Source: Dendrolimus kikuchii (Eukaryota; Arthropoda; Insecta; Lepidoptera; Lasiocampidae). Taken from it: a DNA stretch of 64,000 bases. The DNA is taken from contig CM034398.1 of assembly GCA_019925095.2 (NCBI GenBank), forward strand, positions 11,361,001 through 11,425,000, written 5' to 3'. The notes below the pieces were generated by a model that worked only from the letters and a program-made list of their open reading frames with translations, had not been told where the DNA came from and ran no database searches. Both the position numbers and the translations under genes were made by a program. Below, piece by piece: positions 48,501-60,580 of the stretch (position 1 is the first letter of the stretch; each line of letters begins with the position of its first letter).

Positions 48501-51500
48501 GACTATTCATTCCTTACGGTTGTAGCTTTGTCCTGAAGTTAATGTCGAGAATTACATTTTCGGTATTTATTTAGGCCTAGGTGTTTTTGGGATCAACCCT
48601 CAATTATCCGTTGTATGTTACATAAAACAGGATTGTTTATTTGAGGAATTATACAATGCAAAATTTTATCTGTGGATTTATTTGATATTTTTTTGCAGTT
48701 CAGAAATATAAGTATGCACGTCTCGTTGCCTAATACTCGGTTATAGCTGCAAGTAGGTCAACTGACGTAGCTATAGCTAAATCTACATATATAGCTATCT
48801 CGTCCAGTATCGTCCTTTCCCCTCAAGTAACCTATAAGTACTTATACGTTAAGCAACATTAGCTAGTTGTATTTCATTATCTCAAGCAGATATTAAACGC
48901 ATTACGATCTAGATACCATTAATTTACAAAGTAGCTAAAAGCTTACAATTAACTAGAGCTTCGCACTCGGCTTCGACTGTGTGCAGCTTCGTATCTGTAT
49001 TCCACATAAATTATCCTATTATCCGGAATAAGAGCATTCTATAATACTTATTTAATTATTTACCTCCATTAGCAAAATACTATTATTTTATAAAATAGTA
49101 ATAAATTAATAATATTACCCCTTAAAATCCCGGGGAACGGACGATAATCTGTTACTGCGTTTGAAAGGCGGATTGGTGGGTTTCACATATCGGTTATCTT
49201 AATGTGCCGGTTTTCTCGCAATGTTTTCTTTTACCACCTGTAGTAATTGTAACAATACGTACATTGTGTAAGAAAACCTGCCTAAACGGTGTCTGCTTGC
49301 TGGCCAGGGGTCGAATCTACGGCATTTGAATGAGATGCGGATGCATTAGTTATTAAGATACCGCGACTTTAGTAATAGGTATACAGATAGTCTCTGTTTT
49401 CTTTCACCTTCTCCCAATTATTTAGGGTGTGAAAAATAAAAAACAATCGATCAATCTCTTCTTTAGTTTACCTTCACATTTGTAACCATCAATCTTGCGG
49501 TTTTGTCACGTGACTTTCATTCTTCCTCATTACATGCCCAATGCCCATACCACTTTAGTTTTCTTCCTCTCAATTTTTCAGTTACAGGTGTAACTTTCAA
49601 AGATCCCTTATGTACCCATTAATCAGCTTATCCATTCTTGTACACTATATATCCATCGCAAAATTCGCATCTCGGCTGCGTGGAGACGTTTGTGTTCTAT
49701 CAATTTATTGGCCCAAAGTTCGGACCCGTGTAACAAGGTCGGCCGTATTATAGATTATATATTTGACCTTTTAGTTTCAGTGGCATTAGTTAGTCGCACG
49801 TCACACCGGGTACTTGTCTCCACTTTAGCCATGCTACATTTATTCTTCTTCTTGCATCCTTCTCTATTTCACAATTACTCTGCAGTAGTGAACCAAGGTA
49901 TCTGAATTCGGGACTACACGGTATGAGATAATTATAGTATGTGCACATTAGTATGGTCTGGCAATAATTAAATGTGAGTAAGTCTAAATATTTGTCTGAT
50001 ATTTGTGGTTTAAGTGAGTATAGCATAATTACAAATCCACGATTAGGGCTTGCCACTGTGACGAAACATTAATTTTATGGTGCATACCTACTACTGACTA
50101 CACACAGTTCTATAACAGTAAAAAATCTACAAGAACTAAAAAAAAGACAATTTGTAAATGATCGATATAAAAATCGACTATTCAAATTTATAAAAACGTT
50201 TATCTTCAGTTTATTTCTTCTTTTAAATATATAAAAACTATTTTGAGTGAAGTTTACAACAGAAAATACACTGAACTTCATTGACATCCATAAAATATTA
50301 AGCAACCAGGCGGTGACAGAAGAGATGGTCGTGCTAGGAACTATTACATTTGTACATTGGTTTTTTAGATAAGTAGTTCGTTATGAAAATTCTTCTGCTA
50401 GTATAATGTAATATAAAAACAATGTACACTTAATATTATTTTAAAATTAATATACGAATTACCATTTAGCAGAACATAAGTCATAAATATAGGTATTTCT
50501 ACCTTATCACTTGACTTACATTATAAGTCTCTCACGATTGTATTACGTACTTTATGATACAATAAACTTGTACTTGTATTCATAATTTCATAATATTAAA
50601 ACAAGTTCTGAGTTTCATTTCATTAAGCTATGTTTCCCTTTATAGTGGCAGAAAAAATGCGTATGCCAACCAAAAATAAAAACAAGGCCATTTCTCCTTT
50701 GCGACTAAACGGGTTAAGTTACTGTATTATGTAATTCTTTCACTTGCGAATTCAAAATGTATGGTGTATTATAAGTTTTTAAGTAAACGAATTTCTATTT
50801 ATTGCAATCAACATTCATTATACTCAACCTATAATGCTCACTTTCTCATTCGGTGGTAGTATGGCCATCTGCGAGTCGAAGTCGCTCATGGAGGGTTCCT
50901 CTATGAATACAATACGGGGTTATTATGAATCTTATTGATGGCCCGTTTCTATATTTCACCAAACGTTCATTTGTCTTTACTATCTTTCTTTCTTATCGTT
51001 CTTTGTTCATTACTATCCTCTTCTACTCCATACAAGTAATGTCAAAATTCAATCGATGGTAACCAGTCATGAATGAATAGTAACATATAGGAACCTGATA
51101 TCAATAGAACTTTGAAAACAAGTTGTTATTTTTGGTAAAAAAATTTAAGGTGAAAAATTCTTTAGGCACGTTGGGCACTTTTGAGGTTGACTGTCACACT
51201 CAAATACAAAGTTTTCACTTCTGACGTGCAGTTAGTTTTTTTGTATTTACGGGCGCGTTCCTTTAGAGTCTCACAAGGGCCAAACTGCTCCGTCTGCGAT
51301 TTCACATGGCGACGACGGTCGTTATGGTCGTGGCGAAAACGTCACTAATGACGTCATTATTTTCGATCACACAGCGCTCATAACGGCCCATGTCAAAAGC
51401 TCAAGTCGAAGTGGACGTTGACCACAGAGCATTAATTTTCTCTGTCGATTGATATTGAAAAATGCGCGATTTTCAAATCAACCGATGATATTTGTAATGG

Positions 51501-54500
51501 CTGCCCACGCCTGTTAGTGTCGTTTCGATTACTTTACTGGTTAGAGCTCTCGCAAAAAAAATAATTATGCCGGCCTGCGCTATTAAAATGTGTCGGAACT
51601 ATTTTACAACGGGAAAGGATAAGTATGAGATGTCATTTAATCGGAAAACTTAACACTTTCCTCATGATTCATTTGTAAAAACGTGAAATTTAATTTCGAC
51701 ATTTTCAAGGTTATCGAATTGATTGATGTTGTCAGGTGAAAAGTGTGACTTATTTTCCAAAATTTGGGGACTTTTGTTACGATTTTTTTTTATTTATGAA
51801 ATATGAATAATTGAAAAAATCTATAGAAAACAGACATGTAATGTTTGTGTATCCGGTTTTCTTAAACTAGTTTATATTACGTTTTAGACTTCCTACGGAT
51901 CCAATTGTAGCATATTTTTGGACAAAGAGATGGATTTTGAAAGAAAATATTTTGAATCATTTTCGGAATTATTTTTGCACTATGTTTTTTATATTTTCTT
52001 ATCAACGGCACAGTTGTATTGAAATAAAGTACCTGAAATAATTATATATGATCGTGAACGATAAGATGTAAGTTGTGTGAAGGATAATTAGAAAATTTAA
52101 GAATACTTAATCATCATATAAAATTATTTCTAATCTAACCTCAGCGCTTTGGGCAATATAAACTTTTCAATGTAACCTTATGACGTTTGACATAGAATTG
52201 ACAGAATGCGTGCTGCAAATATCGTCAAAGAGGATGTAAAAAAACTGAATATCGTTTAAAGCAGATGATTCGGTCGAAGTTATCTGTACTAATATTATAA
52301 AGAGGTAAAGTTTGTAAGTTTGTGACGTTGTAGGGGATAATATCGGGATCTACTAAACTGATTTAAAAAATTCTTTTATTCTTGGAAAGCTACGTTAACA
52401 GGGAGTGTCATAGGCTATATAACATGACGCTTTATACCACGGGAACGGGACAGACCGCGGGTGAATCCGCTCCGGGCCGCTAGTAATATTATAGATAACT
52501 CTTTATTGTCATAATTAAGATATTAAATTTTGTCTATATTCTGTTAGCTGCATCTCCATTAATTCCTAATAAAGAAATAATTTAATATATTATATATATA
52601 TATAATTGTATAGTTTTTTTAGAATTATTACATTAGTATTGGTAATTAACAGACTTATAAATATGTACTAATTATCTGAACAAGCAGTTTATTGCGAATT
52701 AAAATTACTACATGTGCTAAAATGTGTTATGAATTCATTTGTGCATGTATTTTTTTATGGTTCGTTCCAAGACGCACCACTTCTGTTGCTAATACTTTAT
52801 TAAAAAAAAAAACTAAAACCTCTGAGTAATATTAAATTATATCACATAAAGCGATTAAATCGTAACGATCATTTAAACTTTTCACTTACATAAAAAAATA
52901 TTTAATTATAAAAAATGGGGTAATATTTTTTTCCTGATATCCCGAAAACGCAGAGTGAATTTAGCAACGCTTCGCGTTTTTGATGCCGTTTTTGCCGGTG
53001 TTGTTTGTTAAGTATAGATACTTACAGATAATATTACACGAGCGATGCCGTGTGCAAGACTTTAGTTGCACACTGTGTCTATTTAAAATGCATATACCTA
53101 TATAAGTTTATCTTTTACGTTATTTTTAAGCGAAGGAAGAGTACATTGCATAACTTAATATTAATGATGATTATGATTTCATAAAATGTGTGAAGCGCCT
53201 GTCTAGGTATAGCTTTGGAACTTCTAAGAGTTATAAATGAATTAATAGGAATGTATTGTAAACCCTGACACGTTTAAATGAAGGCTGACTTTTGGAACTA
53301 CAGTCAGACATTGGTTCGTGTTTTGGAAATAAAACATTTGCTCGGGCAAGGTGAAAGTATATTGCCACACATTTAAAACATTTCAAGTACAAACATTGGT
53401 TACAGATGCGTGTACAATGCAATTGTTAATAGCCGCAATGGAGACACAGACCACGCAATCTGAAGGCACTTGTGAGATGACACCGGAATGCTCTACGCAA
53501 CTAATGAAGGGATCCGGACTTGCTTTTCAGCAAACAAGTCGTGTTCGTGCTGCGATGTTAGCCAACATATTTGATTGTATTGGGCAAATGGATATCAACG
53601 CACATATCTATAAGCTCTGTATTCAGATATATAAAGAAACAAAGTCCTTGGAGGCCTGGGACCATCCGCCTGGAACGAGAACATTATTTATGCAACAAAG
53701 TAATAATTCAACTTACAGCTTTTGGCGGTGGTTTGAACTTTAAATCCCACTCACACGAAAAGTATCTTATTAGCCGGGATAAAAATGTCCTACATAAATT
53801 ACCGGTAGTCAAAGTGATGTAATAAAAAAGACCACTAGTAATAAAGTACATACGTACTGAATTTAATAAGAAATATAAAACGTATTCTCTAGGATATGAA
53901 TTATCCTTCTTCACATTTAGATATAAATATAATAATATATATATATAATAATATATATAATAATAATATATATATAAGTACATACTACTGACAAAATGTC
54001 CATATACCAAATTTCATAATAGCTTATTGTATTCCATATATCATAAAAATTGATAGTTCTATTAAAATTTCGCAAGATATAATGTAATTAACAAATCAAT
54101 ATTAACTAATTACGATTTATGGACACCTTTACAATATCATGGTCACAAGTCTTTGATTTATATTGTATTTGAACTTCTAGACTCTAATGGATAAATATAG
54201 ATAAAAAAAAAACTAGTATCAATTCTTAGTTAATTGATATCAAAGGTCATAGCCTCACAAAGTCAAATTGCAGTCATGTCTTGTTCCGGTTTCCTCAGCA
54301 ACAGACAAGACAAGCAATTACAATTTTATGTACTTACTAGGATATGCCCACGACTTCGTCCGCGCTTGACTTGACATTCTCGCGGGATTCCCGGGACAGA
54401 AAGTACCGTAGCATTTAGAAAATATAGTAAGCTATCATTTTAGTAAAATTGGCTAATTCTTATGCACCCGAAAAACTACAGATCTCTCCCGGGAAATTTC

Positions 54501-56977
54501 CCGCGAGAGAAAATACCCGGACAAAAACTATCACACATTTTATTAAGTAATAATTTTCTATCGATCAGAGAAAATAGCATTGGAATTTGATTTTTATTTC
54601 AATCTGGCCATTTCAAATCATTCCCAAAAAATTCCCCCGGGATTCCCGAAAAAGTAGCGCAGATTTTAAATCTAAGAATTTTCTATCGATCAACGAAAAC
54701 CGCATCGAAACCGGCCCAATAGTTTTTACGTGAATCCCGAACAAACAGATAAACCGACAAACAGACAAGATATAAAAAAAAAATTGTATCGTGTTCTCCA
54801 TCGTTTATATAGTCTATTCTAGTTTTTTTAAATAGCTTCAATGTACAGACATGACATGTTTAGAATTTTATAATATTATAGATGTATACATATATAGATA
54901 TTTATTTTAGTTCTGTATTGCGCTTCGCAAGGCTACGGGGAATTTATAAAGCCTCGTTGGATGAATAAGATTATGGCGTGGCAGGAGTCTAAAGGTTGCT
55001 ATGCAGACGACAGGCAGCCGTTTTTAAAACTGACCGGATTCATTGGCCCAGCTGCGAGTCCTCCTCCGAAAAACAGAGAGGTAAAAATGCACATAAACTC
55101 GTTCTGCAATATGTAATATGGGGCTCTTCAGAAAGGGCGTAGGTAAATAGATATTTAAAGGCTGAACGAGGTAGGCAACGTATTGATTCCCATAATGTTG
55201 CAGACGTCCGTGAGCGGCGGTAGTCCCTTACCACCAGTTCTGGCAGTTGATCTACAAGCAAACATAAAATAATATGAAGGGTATTTTTTGCTGTTTCGCC
55301 GGTCTTATATGAAGTAATTCGATCCTATCTTTAAGTTGTGGTGTAATGTTATATAAAAGTTTCCAAATTAATAGTTAGGTACTGAAATTTGCATCCAAAT
55401 TCATTTATAAGACACATAAACAGACCAAACTTCGATAATTGACTGATTATATTAATAAACTAGGATATGCCCGCGACTTCATCCACGCTTGACTTGAAAT
55501 TCCCGCAGGATTTCCGGAACACAAAATACCGGAGGATTTACAAAAGTTTGTAATCTGTCGTTTTAGTGAAAATGTGTCAGAATAAGCTAAGTTTTATGCA
55601 CCCGAACAACTACAAACCGCTCCCGGGAAAATTCCCGGATAATAAATATCACACATTTAAGTCTAAGAATTTGCTGTCGATAAGTGAAAACTGTATCGAA
55701 TTCGACCCAGTAGTTTTTACGTGAATCCCGAACAAACAGACAAGAAATCTAAAAAAAAAAATGCATCGTGTTCTCCAGTGTTTATATAGTGTATTCTAGT
55801 TGATTTTTTTAAATATCTTCATTTTGTAGACACGGCATGTTTAGAATTTTAAAATATTACTAGGATATTCCCGCAACTTCAACCACTTTAGACATATTGT
55901 TTTAGTATAAGTCGTCTAAATCAACTGATTACTGCCTTATGCACACTAACCACTTTAAACCACCCTCGGGAAAATTCCTATGGGATTCCCAGCACACAAA
56001 GAATCGCTTTATTTAAAAAAGAATGTAAGCTATCATTTTAGTGAAAACTGTTTCGGAATAAGCTAATTAATAATGCATGTAGCATTTAATTTATATGCAT
56101 CCGAACAACTTGAAATCGCTCCCGGGAAAATTCCCCCGCGATTCCCTTTACAAACAGATAAACAGACAGCAAACAGACAAGAAGTTAAAGAAAAATGCAT
56201 CATGTTCCCCATCGTTCATATGATCTAGTCCAGTAGTATTTTTTTAATAGTTTTATTGTACAGACCCGTCATATTTAGAATTTTATAATATTATAGATAC
56301 ATTATTTCAATTAATTTACTATATGTATGGAATGAATAATATAATAGTAATATCCTCTCATTGGGTTACATGTACTACGTACGTAGTACATTATACCTCA
56401 TTGTATCTTTTTTTTTAATTGTTCACTTTACTGAGCAGTGAAGTATTATTTATTTATTGTATTAATACATATATTATGTAGATAACAAATTAAATTGATT
56501 TAGCAGCTTAAACAGTAGTATCTTAGTGTATAGAGTATACCGATGTTGTAGGTTCAGATCTAAGCCAGGTAAAGTGCATAATTGCATAATTAATCCTGGA
56601 AAAGCGTGGCGGGTATACCGTCCATTCCTCTAATCGGTTGAGAGGACCGAGCCCAGCAATGGGACGTTTAATTATGTATTTATAGAACAGTGTCAGTTCT
56701 CTATTTTTTATGTGCACTTCAACTGATTTGTAGATGTGTGTTTGCGTTTATGTTATTTAATAAACGTGGAGTGTTCATTAAAGTCTTCGATTTTTTATTA
56801 AGGTACTATATAATTATTTATCTTTAATAGGAAGATTATCGCATTAAGAAAGCTGCAACATCTGAAGGCGGTACGTGTAACTCATTAACATCCGCAATGG
56901 CACTTGGCTCCTTGATTATATACGTTAGGGCATTATTAGAAACTGATCAAGCTTTTCAGTATGATGTGTTAGTATAA
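45589..56977 (+). CDS. C16orf89/DUF4735 family secreted protein
   Basis: Five coding exons join in exact phase: 45589-45787, 47261-47410, 53406-53699, 54911-55080 and 56831-56977, giving 319 residues. The N-terminus (MFIKSLAWLTLLTGILC) is a signal peptide. Landmarks of the UPF0764/C16orf89 family follow in order: LDKLLEYYE, LGMARGQLEY, a CEMTPEC cysteine pair, LFMQQILYCASQGYGEF, MNKIMAWQESKGCY and GTCNSLTSAMALGSL. Human C16orf89 is a secreted thyroid-enriched protein of unknown function; insects keep homologues. The third donor (a|gtaata) is weak but phase-perfect and restores the motif. Introns 2, 3 and 4 carry many repeats, intron 2 being 6 kb. An upstream 5' untranslated exon is possible. 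Confidence 0.88.
46038..46640 (-). mobile_element. Helitron-like element containing an expanded tandem array
   Basis: CTAG end at 46038-46041 followed by ctgacccggcgaacttcgaa. The body holds four copies of a 118-bp unit that is single in related elements at 8.1 and 31.0 kb. It lies in intron 1 of the C16orf89 homologue. Confidence 0.55.
46101..46572. repeat. Tandem array, 4 units of about 118 bp
   Basis: Units start at 46101, 46218, 46336 and 46454. Each has cacaaaaacaaaatcacc, ggattctagaacccgatctc, and aaccatccggggacccactc-type blocks. Divergence between units is small, so the expansion is probably recent or homogenised. Confidence 0.85.
47085..47135. repeat. Inverted repeat, 14-bp perfect arms
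   Basis: tccattaaaatgat at 47087-47100 and atcattttaatgga at 47119-47132, separated by 18 bases that are themselves partly complementary. It lies in intron 1 of the C16orf89 homologue, 130 bp before exon 2. Confidence 0.7.
47160..47222 (+). repeat. Short dispersed repeat
   Basis: The string gtagaactcgcgcatgtagg, then gttcatctataaatacaatg, matches 50853-50927 (gtcgaagtcgctcatggagg, then gttcctctatgaatacaata). Class unknown. Confidence 0.45.
47760..48290. repeat. GC-rich unclassified block, likely retroelement remnant
   Basis: The segment (for example gatgagcgcacgcgaagtat near 48040) has clearly higher GC than its surroundings and no intact frame. This compositional shift suggests an inserted element, but no protein motif supports a class. 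Confidence 0.35.
49480..49915 (-). pseudogene. Degraded LINE reverse-transcriptase fragment
   Basis: Minus strand: FRYLGSLLQSNCEIEKDAR, then RINVAWLKWR, then, across frameshifts and stops, an AAEMRILRWIYS-like stretch and a KLRGRKLKWYGH-like stretch. This order (YLGS, then MRILRW, then WYGH) matches the thumb and C-terminal region of RTE-type reverse transcriptases, from a family different from the three RTE copies above. Old and inactive. Confidence 0.7.
50853..50927 (+). repeat. Short dispersed repeat
   Basis: Second copy of the repeat at 47160-47222. Confidence 0.45.
52283..52483 (+). mobile_element. Helitron-like element
   Basis: Begins tctgtactaatattataaag and ends gaatccgctccgggccgctag (CTAG then T). 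Confidence 0.6.
53928..53985. repeat. AT-rich microsatellite
   Basis: Imperfect TA and TAA runs of about 60 bp in intron 3 of the C16orf89 homologue. Confidence 0.75.
54337..54883 (-). mobile_element. Helitron-like element abutting exon 4 of the C16orf89 homologue
   Basis: Full-length copy: CTAG at 54337, gatatgcccacgacttcgtc, cccgggacagaaagtaccg, cgtgaatcccgaacaaacag, then tttataatattatagat ending at 54883. Only 27 bp remain before the exon at 54911, so the branch point and pyrimidine tract lie in or next to its end. Confidence 0.7.
55460..55859 (-). mobile_element. Helitron-like element, first of a tandem pair
   Basis: CTAG at 55460; family blocks throughout; ends gttttagaattttaaaatatta-like at 55859, immediately followed by the next copy's CTAG. 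Confidence 0.7.
55860..56297 (-). mobile_element. Helitron-like element, second of a tandem pair
   Basis: CTAG at 55860 with no spacer from the previous copy. More diverged (gatattcccgcaacttcaac). Ends tttataatattatagat near 56297. Confidence 0.7.
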
Positions 56978-57570
56978 TATAAAACATGTTACTCTACTTT
57001 AAACCATTATCTATTCATTTATTAAACGTAGTTTGTAATAGCCTATTTGGTTTTATTTGTAAAATGATACAGTAGTATTTTAGTTTAAAAATTAAACCCT
57101 GAAAAAATCTAATACGAAGTATATTCCATTTTTTTTCAGGTTTAAGTTTTTCAAATAAAATACTTCTGCTACTTAATACATATTTTATTGGAAGAGGCTT
57201 GAAATTATAATACAGAATTTCTTGTTAAGCTAAAATCGATAACCCAAATCACGCAATCCTAACCCACTATCGTCCAATTGTAATGACATGGATTTGAATT
57301 ATTCCCGGGAAGGATGCAACTATTTGGCAGTTTTTCTGGCCTGATGCGCACAATGTTGCAAACTATAAAGGTACAAAATCTTGTGGAAATATCTAGATCA
57401 TGCATTTATAAAACGCGCCGATTTGTCATCCTACAACTGGGAAGGCACACGCTCAGCAGTGGGGCGTTCGTCACCTGCTATTATTATAAATAGATAACTC
57501 TTTATTGTACACTATTACAGAAAAATTTAAAGACTAGCTATATTATTTTACTTTGTCCACAAAAGGCAGT
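56978..57570. other. Non-coding stretch after the C16orf89 homologue
   Basis: Presumed 3' untranslated region and intergenic DNA. No canonical AATAAA immediately after the stop was noted other than tttcaaataaaatac near 57150. Confidence 0.4.
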
Positions 57571-57571
57571 T

Positions 57572-58215
57572 TTTAACCGATTTGAAAAAGGAGAAGATGC
57601 TAAATTCGTCTGTATGTTTTTTAGTATGTTCGATACTCGTTTTCTCCGTCAATTGTAAACCGATTTTCAAAATTATTTTAATCGAAAGGTTACACTCCCA
57701 AATTACTCCCATTGTCACCATATCAGGATCTGATGAGTGGATTCCAAGGAAATAGAGAAAAATTATAACACACTTCTTCGTAACACAATATCTCCGTCAA
57801 TATTAAACCGATTTTCCTTCTTTTTTCCTTTAATCGTAAGTCTATACTCCCGAAACGATACCATGGTCACCACGTAAGGATCTCATAAGTGGGTTCCAGG
57901 CAAGTCAAAAGTAACCATTACTTATGAAAGAACGCCGTGCGCCTAAATTCTTGGAAAAAGCTTGTATACGCATGTAGGTATTACATTTTCTACAGGCGCT
58001 TAATTGTTTACGTGCTTACGTTAAACGTGTTACGCGATTTCTGTGTGAATTGTGGATCGATTTTGAAAGTTATGACTTTATTCGTAAGTATGTATATTCT
58101 TCTAGCTTCTTCTACTTAGCTTATGATATGAGCCAAATTCTCTGAAAATTATAAATATGACGAGATGAACAGGAGGAAGATAAAATAAAAATAACAACCG
58201 ACTTCAAAAATTAAA
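57572..58215. repeat. Repeat of three diverged units (same family as 26.9 kb)
   Basis: Starts ttttaaccgatttgaaaaag and ends caaccgacttcaaaaatt. It shares block order with 26935-27700, including caccatatcaggatctgatg and agcttgtatacgcatg. Confidence 0.6.
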
Positions 58216-59029
58216 TGTAAAAATAAACACGAAGTTGTTTAAAAAGCAAATGACTGAAAAGTGAAATTATAGTATTTTGTACAAGGTTTTGAACTCGGTA
58301 AACAACTAAACGACATTGTAGGTACAGGTACTAAATGATAATACTTTGATAGATTGAGAACTTTTTATTGTATACCATTACAGATAACTTATAGAGTAAA
58401 GATATTCTAATTGTGCACAATGGGTGTTCTTATCGCTAAAAAGCTAAAAGTTGATTAATTTAAGTGCAGCTGTTCAACTTTTCATATCGTTTAAGAAATA
58501 TATCACAAGTAGAGCCATTTCGAAAAGAGATTGATTTTTTGCAGAAGTACTATGTACCTTATCAAAAAAATGCTTATTCACAAATGGTGTGGTTCCGAAT
58601 TTGCAGACGACAGAATCATTCTGTATCAAGATGTATCTATGTATGGAATGATGTATGTAGTTGCCCGATCGAGGTTGGCTAGTCTTTCAATTTTACTATA
58701 ACATAATAAATTACATCAATAATTCAATTAACTCGTTCTTGTTGTTAGCCTTCTAAGAGTTGCCTAATTAGTTTTAGGAGTTCGAAACCCAAAGTCTATA
58801 ATACCATTGGAATTTTATGGAATTACGTTAAAGCTATACTGAGCCGAACGCAAAAAGTTATATTAAAATTATTTATAATCAAAGAGGTTATTCCCGAAGA
58901 TACTCGTAAAAATAGACAAAATATATATCTATACATATAATAAAATTGTAGAAGTCGAATTTCTGTACAATGGAAAATAAATCTAAAAACCGAGTCTGGG
59001 GGATGTAAGAAGTGAAATAGAACTAATTT

Positions 59030-59238
59030 AGATTTTTTATAATTTTTTGTTTCTATGTTTGTCTGTCTGTTTGTACCGGCTAATCTCCAAAACGACTGGA
59101 CCGACTTAAATGAAATTTTGTATGGTGGTAGCTTATAACCCTGGTCAACAGGATACTTTTGATCCCAAAAATTTAAAGAATTCCCGTGGAATAGTTAAAA
59201 AACCGCACCACGCAGACGAAGTCGCAGACATCAGCTAG
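59030..59238 (+). mobile_element. Helitron-like element
   Basis: Starts near ttttttataattttttgttt and ends gacgaagtcgcagacatcag then CTAG at 59235-59238, followed by T. It contains cggctaatctccaaaacgac. Confidence 0.5.
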
Positions 59239-59507
59239 TTGTATTATATATACATACGAATTGACGACTTCCTCCTTTTTTAAATCGGTTAAAATATATC
59301 TGAAAATAGCTTTACACAGACAAGACACGATTATTTCAAATGCAATATGAAATTAGGAGCTCTTTGAATTTAAAAAAAAATTCCATTTTTATACGCAAAT
59401 AAGAGAGACAGACTGTCAATTTCCTTTCTAAAAAGTAAAAGTGTCACTGCAAAAATTATTTATTTACGATATCTTAATATAAATTTCGATTAAGCACTCA
59501 ATAAAAT

Positions 59508-60432
59508 ATGTTTCGAATATTTTATAGATCAATGTGTAGTGTCGGTATTGCTAAAAAACCACCCATTCCTGTATTTGGTAAGTTACCAAGTAATTAATTT
59601 TAATACAATTTTGAACAACATTAAAAATTAGTTTAGATCTAAGTATTCAAGTCAATTTTTTAAATAAGTATATCTTGTTTTTATTGTAGGCATCGAAGGA
59701 CGATACGTTTCTGCATTATATAGCGCTGGTCACCAAATGAATCAATTAGATGAAACAGAAAAACATCTCCGTGAACTTTTAAAGGAACTCCACAAACCCA
59801 AAATGGTAGATTTTATCGAAACTTGTATAGTTTCATCTGGAACCAAAGCCAAGCTACTACAAGAAGTTGGGAAGCAAGCGGGTAAATACATTTTGACTGT
59901 AGTATATCTATGACATCTTATATCCTGTATATAGAAGTTTTTTATAATTATATCACATCGAAAAAATATATATTAATTTTGTTAGTAACAGCCTTTTAAT
60001 GCATGGTTTTGTCTTTAACATTGACGATCATTATTGTTCTTTCATTGAGGAAGTTAACACTTAAATTAAACTTTACACATTATTTCAGGTATGCCTGATG
60101 CTTGTACAAATTTCTTATCAATTGTGGCTGAAAATGGGCGATTAAAAAAATTAAAGCGTATGATTAACATGTTTCTTGCTGTCATGGTTGCTCATAGAAA
60201 TGAAGCCCTATGTGAAGTAATAACTGCAAAACCATTAGACGACGGGACACGAAAGGCTCTTATGGACGCGCTTCAAAAATTTGTGAAAGAAGGAAAGAAA
60301 ATAACCCTTACCGAAAAAGTGGATTCCTCTATTATTGGAGGTATGGTTGTTGGTATAGAAGATAAACATATGGATATGAGTATCGCAAGAAAAATACAAA
60401 TGTACACCGAAATCTTAAAACAAAGTGTTTGA
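59508..60432 (+). CDS. ATPsynO: Mitochondrial ATP synthase OSCP subunit or paralogue
   Basis: Three exons, 59508-59577, 59690-59881 and 60089-60432, join in exact phase into 201 residues. The short N-terminus (Arg and Ser, no acids) looks like a mitochondrial presequence. Then come PPIPVFGIEGRYVSALYSAG, the OSCP N-domain signature, and, in the C-domain, LAENGRLKKL-like VAENGRLKKLKRMIN, EVITAKPLDDGT and SIIGGMVVGIEDKHMDMS, among the best-conserved parts of the family. OSCP joins the peripheral stalk to the F1 head in the matrix. The middle region is more divergent than expected for such a conserved subunit, so a lineage-specific paralogue, perhaps tissue-limited, is plausible. AATAAA at 60444 lies only 12 bp after the stop. 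It is convergent with yellow gene C (stop codons 148 bp apart). Confidence 0.92.
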
Positions 60433-60443
60433 TTGATTTGAAA

Positions 60444-60449
60444 AATAAA
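60444..60449 (+). terminator. Polyadenylation signal of the OSCP gene
   Basis: AATAAA starting 12 bp after the stop codon, in the short gap between convergent genes. Confidence 0.6.
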
Positions 60450-60482
60450 ACTTATTATTTGTACTATGACATTTAAGCATAA

Positions 60483-60488
60483 TTTATT
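60483..60488 (-). terminator. Polyadenylation signal of yellow-family gene C
   Basis: Minus-strand AATAAA about 93 bp beyond the stop at 60581. The two convergent transcripts would overlap or nearly touch. Confidence 0.5.
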
Positions 60489-60580
60489 ATTAATCCTTAA
60501 CTGTAGATTCTAGAAATATGGCCAATTGTACCACATAAAACCGTTAAATCTGTCTAACATGGCGCGGATCTCCATGGAGA

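Larger units (their letters stand above)
47411..53405. other. Intron 2 of the C16orf89 homologue
   Basis: Six kilobases without a supported host exon. It holds a GC-rich unclassified block, a LINE fragment, two small dispersed repeats and a Helitron-like copy, each listed separately. The stretches at 48.3-49.4, 50.0-50.8 and 51.4-52.3 kb show nothing recognisable. Confidence 0.6.

Noticed and set aside
53231..53422. 63-codon minus-strand frame
   Set aside because: Antisense to the start of exon 3 of the C16orf89 homologue.
58464..58682. 72-codon open frame upstream of the OSCP gene
   Set aside because: No splice path to OSCP in phase was found and the residues match no known domain.
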